DNA from: Cryptomeria japonica | Taxonomy: Eukaryota; Streptophyta; Pinopsida; Cupressales; Cupressaceae | Assembly: GCF_030272615.1 (NCBI RefSeq) | Contig: NC_081413.1 | Span: forward strand, 560,452,445 to 560,516,444 | Reading direction: 5' to 3' | DNA length: 64,000 nt | Shown here: positions 46,401 through 56,718 of the stretch, piece by piece | Numbering within the stretch: position 1 is the stretch's first letter | How the letters are laid out: every line of letters begins with the position of its first letter | Position numbers and translations under genes: made by a program | The notes under the pieces: model-generated | Seen by the model: only the letters and a program-made list of their open reading frames with translations | Told to the model about the DNA's origin: nothing | The model's database searches: none

Positions 46401-47784
46401 TAGGAATTCTACATCTGAAGTTGTAAACGAACAGCTTGCAAGGAACAGGGTATTTCCAACATATGACCCACAGAAAGATATGATGGAGTTCATGGTTGTT
46501 ATGCCCCTGGGCCCATCTAAAGAAAAAAATCGACCACACAGTCAGATAGATCCCTCTCAATTTCAAGTTAGCACCCTCCAAATGGATTTCTCCAAAGTAC
46601 ATAATGTGGACAAAATTAGTGTGTCAAAAAGGACTAACGAAGTGATCTACACTTCACTGCTAAAGGTGAAGAGAGAAAAAAATAAACTGGAGAAACAAAT
46701 AGAAAAGTTACAGGCAGACCTAGAAAATGAGAAATCAAGGAGGAAAGCAGTAGATAGCAAGTGCAATGAATGATAGAAAAGGATAAAAAATTCAGGCTCT
46801 GCAGTAGAAATTGCAGAGCAGGACAAGAAGGATGCAGAATTGAAGGACTTGATAGAAAAACTGGCTAAAAGCAGTAAAAATATTGTTGAGGAAAAAGCTA
46901 GTTTTCAAAAATTATATAGAAGTTATGAGTCTGCTACCACTGAAATGAAAAAATTATAGGACCTATTGGATCATGGGAAGGAAAAAGAAAAACATTTGCA
47001 AGAGGAAGTAGAGGAAGAAAGAAAAAAATGTGCACAAATGAAAGAAGACCTACACAATGCAAATGATAAAATAAAAACTTTGGATGATAGATTCAAAGAT
47101 AATATGAAAAATACAACGAAGTATATACAAGAAAACATTTGGCGGGAAATAATGCAGAGGAGTGAGAAGTTGTGTGAATGGTTTCAATTGGCTGAAAGTA
47201 TGAGACAATTTTTTTTAAAAATCAAACAACACTATGAGAAGAGCACACATGTTTATTCAAAAGAGGAAATGGCAAAAAAGATTCTGAAAGTAGTCTATAG
47301 TTCCAGTGACAGCTACTTGGCATCTAAGGGAATTAAGAGCCGCATTGATGCCACAGTTAAGACATCATCTATCATTCAAAAATGCCAGAAGCTAAGGGAA
47401 ACATCAGAAGTTATGGACAATTGTGGAAAAAAGATAATGAAGCTGCAAGAAAAGAAAAATAATTTGATTAAACTTGGTTTGCCTAAGCCTGTTGACATAG
47501 AAAATAAATTCATTGGAGAAGAAGCTTACAAAGAAATCATGGAGAAAAAAATGAAGTCTGATTTAGACTTGCTTCCAAAGGACACAACTCCCAAAAGCTT
47601 TTTGGAATTCATCCAACCATTTACAACTCTAAATTCGCTATTGGATGAAACAGTGATGTCAAGTAAATCTTCTAAATATGGAATGTTGACAAAGTTGGAG
47701 TTGACTTTCCATAGTTTACAGAATATTGACCTTCCATCAGACGAAGAGTGGAGCACCCTACAAAAACTGGCACATAATTCTTAA
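43477..47784 (+). pseudogene. Giant intronless reading frame (1435 codons) with G-patch and coiled coil, unrecognised
   Basis: From ATG 43477 to TAA 47784 one frame is kept for 4.3 kb, broken only by TAG 44029, TAG 44950, TAG 45577, TGA 46771, TAG 46774 and TAG 46957. All fit CAG or CGA. Residues 1-640 form a large unrecognised region (EGEFTRLLNL, SIELADWFF-like stretch, RVFALEYVRQLE). A G-patch follows at about 641-670 (GANLVEKMGFEGGGLG). Next is a 79-residue tandem duplication (674-831), rich in Pro, Gly, Ser and Thr. A Lys/Glu coiled coil covers about 1050-1215, and a helical C-terminus ends the frame. G-patches recruit DEAH helicases or bind RNA. No signal peptide or membrane span is seen. 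The lack of introns and the neighbouring convergent hAT gene suggest a mobile-element protein. I do not know its function. Confidence 0.6.
45496..45969 (+). repeat. 237-bp in-frame tandem duplication inside the giant ORF
   Basis: Copy 1 runs 45496-45732 and copy 2 45733 to about 45969, each 79 codons and starting SKSKGPYKPVIGLD. The copies are highly similar. At matching positions copy 1 has TAG (45577-45579) and copy 2 has CAG (45814-45816), which shows what the premature stop replaced. Confidence 0.92.
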
Positions 47785-48820
47785 GAATCATAGTATGTAT
47801 TGCACAATTTTCATCTTTTATTCTTAATTTCAAGGTTTTTTTTTTTCCTTTTTGCTATTTTGCTAATCTAGCCTATGAATCTAATTTATGAATAGGAAAA
47901 AAATAGCACTCACTATTGCTATTTTGCTAATCCAGCCTATGAATCTATGATGCACACTGCAAACCTTCAGCCAATAAATTTGTATTCTCAAATTCTCCCT
48001 TGCTTTAACATTTATGCATTTCTCTATTTCTGATTAGTAGGTTTTAGGCACTCCTATAGCTATTATCTATGTTTAATTTGTCATGACTCATGGTGTGAAT
48101 TAATATTTAATTTTAAACACTGTTTTTTGAACAGGAGACATCAAACATGTAGCAGATGTTAAATTGCTAATACAACCTGTGATGGCCATATAAATATGTG
48201 CTGAGTTTGTGATTTTGATGTTTAGTGTTCACATGTTGCAAACTTGCAATTCGACCTGAAGCTGTTGTTGCTCCCTTGTTTCTATAAAAGGGAATTCAGG
48301 TTCTTTGCAATTTTACAAAGGGTTCTGAAACTTTGTATTCACTTTTGCATGGACATTGGAGAATCACACAGGAGTTGTTGTTGCTCTCTTGTTTCTATAA
48401 AAGGGAATTCAGGGTCATTTGCAAAGGGTTCTGAAACTTTGTATTCACTTTTGCAATTGGCATGTAGAATCACACAGATTGGTGTATTACTATTGAATGA
48501 AATGTATCATATGGCTATATTTTGAAAGAATTAATGAAAATCTAAGTTCTCGACATGTGTATTACTTTTGAATGAAATTTATCATATGGTTTTGAAATAT
48601 ATCACACATATTTGAGACTCAAACATGTATAAATAAACAATAAACATCTTTGTATCAATAAACACATTATGGTTTTTTTTTATTATGCTATTTTAAATCT
48701 AGAAACAGAAAGTTGAAAAATAAAATTACAAATCAATATTAAATTCTAATTGCAAAAAGTAATATGCTTTTGTAATATGAATGATGAGATATAGTAATAT
48801 GATTAATAAATACCAATCTC
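47785..48820. other. Intergenic region between giant ORF and hAT gene, with two short duplications
   Basis: This is the tail-to-tail spacer. TTTGCTATTTTGCTAAT.. with CCTATGAATCT is duplicated near 47850 and 47918. A longer block with TTGTTTCTATAAAAGGGAA and GGGTTCTGAAACTTTG is duplicated at 48262-48372 and 48374-48478. No gene is seen. Confidence 0.7.
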
Positions 48821-51531
48821 TTACAGTTGCCATTCATCCTCATCAAATTCAGTGCTTTCTTGATTCTCGTCTATGGTTTCTTTACTCTAAGACTGAGTCT
48901 GCATATCTTCGCCGAACTGCATCTCAATGCTACCAGTAGGTCCACTAGTCCTACTGACACTTTGGTTTGAAGTGTTGCCCAAATCTCTTCTTTCATATTT
49001 GGATGTCCAGATTTGCAGTGCCCTATCATAAGGAAAAGTGTCGACATCATACCTAGATGTATAGAGCCTCAAGCAATTTTCCAAATTTTTGTTTAGTTTG
49101 TTTCTTAGCTTTGATTTTAGGAACCCCAAAGCACTGAAAACTCTCTCATCTTCCACCAAACCCAATATCATGGTAAGACATAAAGTAGCAAGCTTCACAT
49201 ATTCTGGCATTGAATCATGCAAGGATGCATTCTCAAATATATATTTCCAAACCCTTGTTACTGATCCCTCTTCACGGGGGTTCTCCATTTTGTCATATTG
49301 TTGTTTCATAGTGTATGCAAAATGAGATGATTGCTCTTGAAGATGAGTTTCATCTAATATTCTATTTATAGTTACTCCATTCAATTATCTGGATATGCAA
49401 AATTGTTTTATCAAAGTTAGTAGCTTACTTCAAAAATCAGATGCACTGTTGAGGCTCCAATAATGACGAAACACAATAGACATGGCTTCAAGTAGGTTTT
49501 CAGGAGGGAATCTGCTTCTAATTTCTGAGGAAAGATCATATGCAATTTTCTTCACAGAAGTAGTTACAGTCTCAACAATCTTGTCGAAATATTCCTTTAT
49601 AACTCTTGCTAGTTTCTTCCTGGGGCGCTTTCCTGGTTCCTCGGGGTCAACCATGGCATAGAAGTGCATTGGTATCTCAACTCCCCATACATTGGCACAT
49701 ACCTCCCCATCTGCACTAATTTGTAAAAAGTTATCAGGATTGTTCAAATCTGTGAGTGTCTGCCACTTAACAATTTTTCATCAGATAGTGTTGGTTCATT
49801 TCGATAGAGATTGTCGAGGGTCATGCATGTAATCTTACGTAGCGTAGCATATTCTGCAATATACAGAGCTCTTTTTTGGGCAGCCTTCATAATATTCCTC
49901 ATTTCCTCTAGCATGGATAGAAGAGCTACTAAAGTTAAGAGTGTCTTTGAATTACTTAACCTGCTAAGAAGTTCAAGAAATTTTGGTTGATCTGATTCAT
50001 CGCGAGTTATGTGAAATAGTCCAATCAAGGATGGATATTCTGAAAACACTCAATGCGCTGGACCATCCAAAGAGAACCATCTGGTATCATTATCCTTGAG
50101 AAGCTTGTTCCCATCAGTTAATCCATCAGCAAAGTGTTGAAATTCCATAAATCGCTTGGGACTTCGACAGAAGTGTGAGTAGAGCTCTCTGATTAAAATT
50201 TTAATTTTTTTAACCGAAGCAAACTTGCTCACAATTCCAAAAGCTAGATTCATTCTGTGAGCCATGTAGTGAATTGCAGTAATGTACGGTGCAAATGAAG
50301 TTTCAATCTTTGTACAAAGACCATTCCTATGACCTTGCATTATTGAAGCTCCATCTGCTCCAACACAAACCAATTTTTTGGCTACCGTCATGTCATCCAT
50401 ACCTCCATATTCAATTAAACTTCTCTTTACTAGTTGAAATAAATTTTCTGCTGTCGCACTCTCCTTCATTTTAGCAATAGATAGTAGATGAGGTTGGCGG
50501 GTATGATTCTCTACAGTATAAACATGCATGCATACCCATGAAGTATTGTCTACTGCCATAACTTCATCTAAAGAAAATGCAATGAAGTTTGACTCTCTTA
50601 TTTTTTCCTGTACATCTTCTATTTCAACCTCAACAAGACAACTTGCCCATTCCCATCCACTGTTTACTGACCAGTGTCTATTAGGATAGTTAGGAACTTT
50701 CAAAAAGTGTAATAAACCACTAGTTGATGGAAAATCTGTCATAGCATGCCCTCTGCTCAAAATATGAAAAACAATGCTTAACTGAACAACTTTTCCTAGT
50801 TGTTCTATTTGCATTGCTTTTCCAAAAATAGCTTCAATAGAACCTTTAACTTCAGCAGGCTTCGTCTGTAATTTCTCATGAAAATAATACTCTTCGACAT
50901 TCCTCACATGCTTATATTCATTCTTTGTTTTCCATCTTATCACTGATTTTTCAACCCCGTCTATCATTTGTTTTTCATAAACTTTACCCATATGCTTTTC
51001 TATGGTGTCAATTTTTAGCTGCAACCTAATTTCCTTCTTATTTTTCCAACTGCAAATCTTACACCTACATTCTACTGGAGGCTTGCCTTCAATTGGATTC
51101 TCCACTAGTTCAATGAATGGATACTTTGATGCCCAATTAATTTGAAAATTCCTGACTGACATATCCCACTCCCAATCCTTTTTTGATTGTGGTTCACCAT
51201 TTTTTGATATGGCTTTTCTTTTCCCCTTCGGTGCATTATCATCAATGGAATTATCACCCAAGTCGATTATATCATTCCGGCTAACTTGGGTATCTACCAG
51301 ATAATCTTCTTCAAGATCATCCTGATTTGAGATATCAGGTACACCGCCATCTTCAACATGTGGTGTAGGTGGCGAATTTTGTACTTGTACTTGTGATGAT
51401 GTACCTTCCTAATTTTCACCAGTACCATAATCTTTTCCAATGCCAAAGTACGAAGACAACGTTCTGCTTTTTGTTGGCCTCTCCTAGCCTTCCCCACATT
51501 CAGATTTCCTACCCCTCTTCCTGTTCGACAT
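48821..51531 (-). pseudogene. hAT-family transposase (zinc finger 862-like type), broken
   Basis: ATG 51531 starts MSNRKRGRKS, a nuclear-localisation-like stretch. A zinc-finger region (CRCKICSWKN...TIEKHMGK) lies near 51075-50990. The transposase core has FSLDEVMAVDN, VGADGASIMQGHRNGL near 50350 and HYMAHRMNLAF. The hAT dimerisation region ERVFSALGFLKSKLRNKL lies near 49165-49080. An acidic end reaches TAA 48821-48823. Breaks are TAG 51484, TAG 51409, TGA 50050, a one-base loss near 49770, TGA 49430, TAA 49385 and TAG 48887. The stops fit C-to-T. hAT transposases cut and paste DNA using short terminal inverted repeats with 8-bp duplications; I could not find those ends. The gene faces the giant ORF tail to tail. 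Confidence 0.88.
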
Positions 51532-51853
51532 CTCCAACGAAATAAAGGCTACCAAAAAAATATCAATTTGCTGAAGAAGCAATAATAGACTATAATGTAT
51601 AATATACCAGTTCAAAAATATGATCGCTCACCTTTAGGCTTTAGGTAACTAGCAGTCCCCAATACAGTCAACAACAATGATTTTCCTTGGTTTGAAACTT
51701 CGCTATTGATCAGAATTCAAAGCCTAGAACCCACCAAATTGTGTTGAGATAGATCTGATCTTTGCATGTATTTATACCAATCCTTATATGGCGAATTCTG
51801 CGAGAATTTACCAATATACAAATATTTGGCAAATCTTGTGTAATTATAACACA

Positions 51854-51979
51854 ACTTATGTAATTTTTGAGGTGATTATAGGTCGTCCAAATATGACTTA
51901 TGTAATTTTCGAGGCGATTATAGGTCATCCAAATATGACTTATGTAATTTTTGAGGTGATTATAGTTCGTCCAAATAAT
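51854..51979. repeat. 42-bp unit repeated three times
   Basis: Units begin ACTTATGTAATTTT at 51854, 51896 and 51938 and include GAGGTGATTATAGGTCGTCC or close variants. The spacing is exactly 42 bp. The array lies about 0.3 kb upstream of the hAT start codon. Confidence 0.9.
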
Positions 51980-52615
51980 AGGCAAATAGCGAATACAATA
52001 TAGTTGGCAAAAGTTGGGGTGACTGGAGACATGTGTTGGCAAGATGTCAGGCAAATTGGGTCCCCCCGGATAACAAATCTTCACATGCCTATAGGTGAAT
52101 TAAGGTCATCTATTAAGGCAACCTCGGAGAGTGTAGACGAAATAATTAAATTTACTGTGCATCCACCATATATTGTATTGGCGAAATCATTGCATAGAAA
52201 CATTTAATTGCATAAAACATATGGCGATCGGGCCATGACGTTGATGGAAATTGATAATGTTCTGGCGACATGGCCACCCCCATACGGTATAAAATATTCG
52301 CCATTGGCGAATATTCACCATTAAAGTAATCGCTGTTGAAGTCACCACAGATGCCTACGTGGGATTGCAATGCACAAATGAATTGCCCTCTTCTTTTTTT
52401 TTTAAGTAATGGTCATTGTCGTTGGAATTACGACGAACTCGAGTGCTTTTTTGAAAAAAAGAGAATTTTCATTGCTAATGCCTTCTTCGTCGAAACCAAA
52501 TGGCAAATTACCGTCGGAATTATGATGAATTTGGGAATTTTTTCAAAAAAAAATCAAATCTAGCCACAATATACCTTCTCCATCGGAAACCTCAGTCGGA
52601 AATCTAGTCCAAATG
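51980..52615. other. Spacer upstream of the hAT gene with GGCGA motifs and a 23-bp palindrome
   Basis: No gene is seen. TGGCGAA, TGGCGATC and TGGCGACA motifs recur, and 52293-52315 is a perfect 10-bp inverted repeat with a 3-base spacer (arms AATATTCGCC). It overlaps a TATAAAATATT sequence that could be a TATA box. Two related blocks with TTTTTTGAAAAAAA lie near 52450 and 52540. Confidence 0.55.
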
Positions 52616-52620
52616 TATTA

Positions 52621-53566
52621 GTGATGTCTTTGATTCATAGGAGGTGCTGGATTGTTTCCTCTGTATCTGCATTCAATTGATCTATGCCCATAAATGTTGC
52701 ATGTATAACAATAACCTTCAAATCTCCTAGGCACATATGTAGTATTCAGTCTATAACCAGTATTAATATCAATTTTTCTTCTACACACATTTGCAGTATG
52801 TCCTAGTTTGTGAAAGTTAAAAAAAATAGGTTTGTAAGCTTTCTTAATAGTAGGCTTCTGATCCTAAGGATAATTTTACCTTCATACATGTTGCTCTTGG
52901 TACCAGAAGGTTCACCTTTCTCAGATATATTATATCCTAACCTAGATGCATCACCTTTCATCCTCTAAGATTGGATCTATTCATCAAGCATAGAGGAGAT
53001 CTTGTTGAATTTTGCAAGCTTCTCCTTGGTCTCATCAAGTTCCTTAGTAAGGTCTTCATTCCTTTTCAGGAGAGTCTCTCTAAGAGACATAGCCATATCT
53101 AGATATGCTTGTATGCATTCTTTTTCTTCCTTTTCCACATGCCAATGCTCATACAAAGTTACAATCTCCTACTTGATCTTAAAGATTTCATTCTGTGTAT
53201 CTCAGATTTGATCCTCAACCTTCCTTCTAGTTTCAATTTCCTCACTCATCCGGATTGTAAGTGCTTCTAGCTCTCTTCTAAGATAAGCCTTCTCACTATT
53301 CAACTTCTCCTGTTCTTCAACCAGTGCATCAATGTTTTCTCCATCAGAAGAACTACTCTCAGAAATCTCCAACAATTGTTTGGTTAGTTCTTTTCTTTTA
53401 GCTAGTGATGCCTTGTACTTGCCTCTTAGGGTTTCAAGGTCTTCCTTGGTTTCAGCAAGTTCCCTAGCCATTTCTTTGTAACTCATTCCTTCCCCCATAT
53501 TTTCCTTAGGATTAGAGATCCCTTCCAAGCAGTTAAGCCTTAAGGAAGTCAGGATCTGATACAAAT
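52621..53566 (-). pseudogene. Gag remnant of the third copia element: coiled coil and double zinc knuckle
   Basis: A coiled-coil stretch (MARELAETKEDLETLRGKY, EEQEKLNSEKAYLRREL) covers about 53480-53215 and continues in pieces to 53000. Two zinc-knuckle-like motifs follow: FNFHKLGHTANVC near 52825 (first Cys positions replaced by Phe) and CYTCNIYGHRSIEC near 52700-52660. Stops and frame changes break it. The N-terminal gag fold normally found before the coiled coil is absent, so either it was deleted or this family has an unusual gag. Confidence 0.7.
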
Positions 53567-54799
53567 TGATGAACTTATAAGGCATGAAGAGGGAAGGGGG
53601 GGTGAATCAGTGCAAGAAAAACAAAAACAAATTCAAATAACAATTTGACCAACTTGAAACTCAATAAGCATATATGAAATAACACCAAGTCTGCAATCAC
53701 CCCATAAAGTATGAACCACATAACACAAGTGATTATATGTGGAAAAACCAAATGGGAAAAACCATGGTGGGAATCGGTACCCACAAGATCCACTAACTGT
53801 AGTATAGAGATCTGACCAGTTAAGGTATACAATAAAAAAGCCCTGTTAGGAGTAGACTCAATTAAGAGTCACCCAATTAGGAGATTTACCTATCAGCCCT
53901 ATGAGGAGCTTAATGACCTATTAGGATCAACCTCATGTGAGGATTTATGACTCCTTTTGAGAGTTTCCCTATTAGGGGACTTAAAGATTCAAGGCCTATT
54001 AGGACCTACCCGGTCAAGGGATTTAGTTGTTGCAACTGTTAGGATAACAATAGGTTCAAATGATCTTAGTATAACATCATCAGTATCTAATAAGATCTGC
54101 TTCAGATCATTACATCATCACATACACTTCATCTCTCTTCTCTGATCCTCTCACTATGAGAAATACACAATTTGCTCATCACATATCACACTATCAATTT
54201 CATGTATAAATATCTTTTCATACCTCATCACACAATTAAAATTATTATGAGGTTGTCTAGAACCTTATTACAATTTCCTAGGTTCAATGCATCTAGACAA
54301 TCTTACATTGCACACTTTAGTTATGTCAGGCTCCGTCCAACATAACAAATTCAATTCTATGTCATTTTACCGATTTGAGTTATTTTCATCACTACCAGTT
54401 AAGTCTCTGTCAACATGATTGTTTTGTCAATCAATACTCTTTCATCTGATCAAATCTACTTGTGCGGTCATGAACACATCTTCATCTGATAGTCTTCAAT
54501 GCTTTTTCCAAATCGCATCACTTCATTCTTCACGAATATCACGTACCAGTTGTCAAAATATAACTTTGTCTATCTTTTTACCGGTTGAAGTCTTAATTGT
54601 TAGTTCTGATGAAACTATCTCTTCTTACTAGTTAAGTTTTACCGGTTGCACTGTAGGACTTAGATAACTTAGAAAACATAGTTGCCATCAATGACAACAT
54701 ATAAAATAGTCATCATACATAAATCTAATCTTTTTACAAAATAGACAAGTACTGGTTGCATTAAGAAAACAAACATTACTAGTTGATCAAATGCCAACA
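53567..54799 (-). repeat. 5' LTR of the third copia element
   Basis: This 1233-bp LTR begins TGATGAACTT and ends TGCCAACA. The adjacent sequence reads TTGTATCAGATCC on the minus strand, a decayed initiator-Met primer-binding site. The internal core is GTGGAAAAACCAAATGGGAAA near 53730. Boxes such as CGGTCAAGGGATTTAG occur near 54010. Confidence 0.8.
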
Positions 54800-55500
54800 G
54801 AGGAAAAGGGCACTGATCAAAATTATAACAAGAGAACCATAATTAAAATTGTGAGACAAATAGAGCTCACAACCATTTATCAACTAGAATAACAAAGTTT
54901 GAGTTACAACAAGATAACCATAATTGAAAATAGTAAGTCAGACAACACTAGCAATCAATTGGAATGTCAAAGTTTAAAATAAAACTACTAAAAGAAAACA
55001 AGTTATATTAACAAAATTAATAAATTTTATTAATTTTTTAAAATCAAAATAACAATTCTATTCAATATAGAGCTAAATTTATATAGTTATATAATCAATA
55101 TGTAAAAATCAAAATATAACAATTTATGACTACTACTTTCTTATTCATAACTTTTTATCAATAATTAAACTTTAAATATAAATTTTATTCAAAATATTTT
55201 TTAATTCTTATTTTTACGATCCATAATCTTGTTTACACATTTTAAGATTAATGAAGAAGGCAGATGGAAAATATACTATGAAGATGAAAACAAGTCTAAT
55301 CTTTTCAATATTTCAGTATTTTAAAGTTTATTCCTTCACTTCAAGAAGTGCATATCATACTCTTAAGAACTACATAGATTGCGAGTGGGCCAAATAAATT
55401 TATATTTCTATTCATAACATAAACCCCAAATTAAATGCTAAATTTAATTCATGTTACAATGCATCTTATTTTAATCCTTGATACACTTCATTATTCAAAT
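54800..55500. other. AT-rich spacer
   Basis: I see no gene, RNA or clear repeat here. Confidence 0.5.
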
Positions 55501-55504
55501 TGCA

Positions 55505-55660
55505 AGAACATATTTTTTTATTATTGGTAAAAGGTCATAGACAAATCATTTTATTAATTTTAAAAGCTTAATACAACCCAACTCACTAGGGGAACTGGTA
55601 GGAAAGAGCTGGGTAGAGAAAACCTCCAATCTAGTCCTGAAAAAATAAAAGCTTAAGATA
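55505..55660 (-). mobile_element. 5'-truncated LINE tail (probable)
   Basis: On the minus strand the sequence ends GACCTTTTACCAATAATAAAAAA, the typical 3' end of plant L1-type LINEs, preceded by AGTTGGGTTGTATTAAGC and TTTTCTCTACCCAGCTC. Only the last 150 bases or so are present, as expected for incomplete target-primed reverse transcription. Confidence 0.5.
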
Positions 55661-56718
55661 TTACATAGCATTTTCATGTGAACAATAGAGAAGCATTTAG
55701 AGATACTCCTCTTTACAATTCATACTGAAAGCAAGAACATATTTTAAAAGAAATCATTGATTTTTTTTTTTTAAATATTAATTATCAATAAACTTGATAC
55801 GGAAAACCATTAAATGTTAGAGCATTGTAATTATAGTATCAAATGACATAACCATACCTTTTGCATATGAATGAAAGTACTTCTATTTGGAGTGTAACAA
55901 TGTTGTCCATTAGAAAATAGCCGTAATTTTGTCAAGGAAAAATAGTCTTTGAAGAGATTGCATATTGCAGAAAACCATTTTCTATACTTTTATAAAATTG
56001 ACCATTAAGAGAACAAAATTGTTACCTAAATTCTGCTAACCTGCCACTAATATTCAAACAACTTGTAGCAATCAAACATCAGATAGAAGTATGCATACAT
56101 ACCCCATGGAAGTTTATTCAGATGGTGAAATCCATTTTGTCAAACTTATATCATTTACTCCTATTTTTCATTTTTTATGAGTGCATCATGACCAACATTT
56201 GTTTGTTACTCACCTCTAAACGATGTGTTTGTTGCAACTTCATAATAGCCTAAACCCTGCAGTGATCACACAATTCAAAAGCTTCTTTTGGATTCATTGG
56301 CCATTTTCTTGTGGCAGTGGGCAATTTGATTTTGAGAAATCAATTTCCAAATAGAGAAATTCATTTTGAATTATTTTAGGGTAGCGTTTAGGTAGAAAAA
56401 CCTTTATTACACTTTGAACCATTTCTAAGAAGAAAACACAGAATAGTCACTGCCAGTCCATCCTTCCCCACCCCAATATGGGCATGCACCATCTTTAAAT
56501 TTGGCAAAGTCACATCTGCTACTGAAATCTCATTTGATCCATAAATATAAAAATTCCAAATAAATAAAAAGAAAAGCTAGACAAAAAAGCCTAATGGGCA
56601 GCTGCTTGGAAATATGGCTTCTCCTTGCCTATAAATTGTGGTGATTTTTAAAAGTGAAGGTATTATTCAATATCCTTGTAATTAAATATCTGTCCATCCT
56701 AGACAACCACTGACTACT
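55661..56718. other. AT-rich spacer up to the LINE
   Basis: No gene is recognised. The last hundred or so bases before 56719 may be the LINE 5' UTR. Confidence 0.45.

Larger units (their letters stand above)
52616..54799 (-). mobile_element. 5' end of a third Ty1/copia element (truncated)
   Basis: A complete LTR (53567-54799), a decayed primer-binding site and gag sequence remain. Protease, integrase, RT, RNase H and the other LTR are missing because homology stops near 52616. The orientation is minus, like the two other copia elements. The LTR shares the TGTTGGCATT start (minus strand) and the GTGGAAAAACCAAATGGG core with them, so it is a related but distinct family. Confidence 0.8.

Noticed and set aside
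55020-55250. AT-rich stretch as a scaffold attachment region or origin
   Set aside because: Base composition alone is not evidence, and no specific motif was seen.
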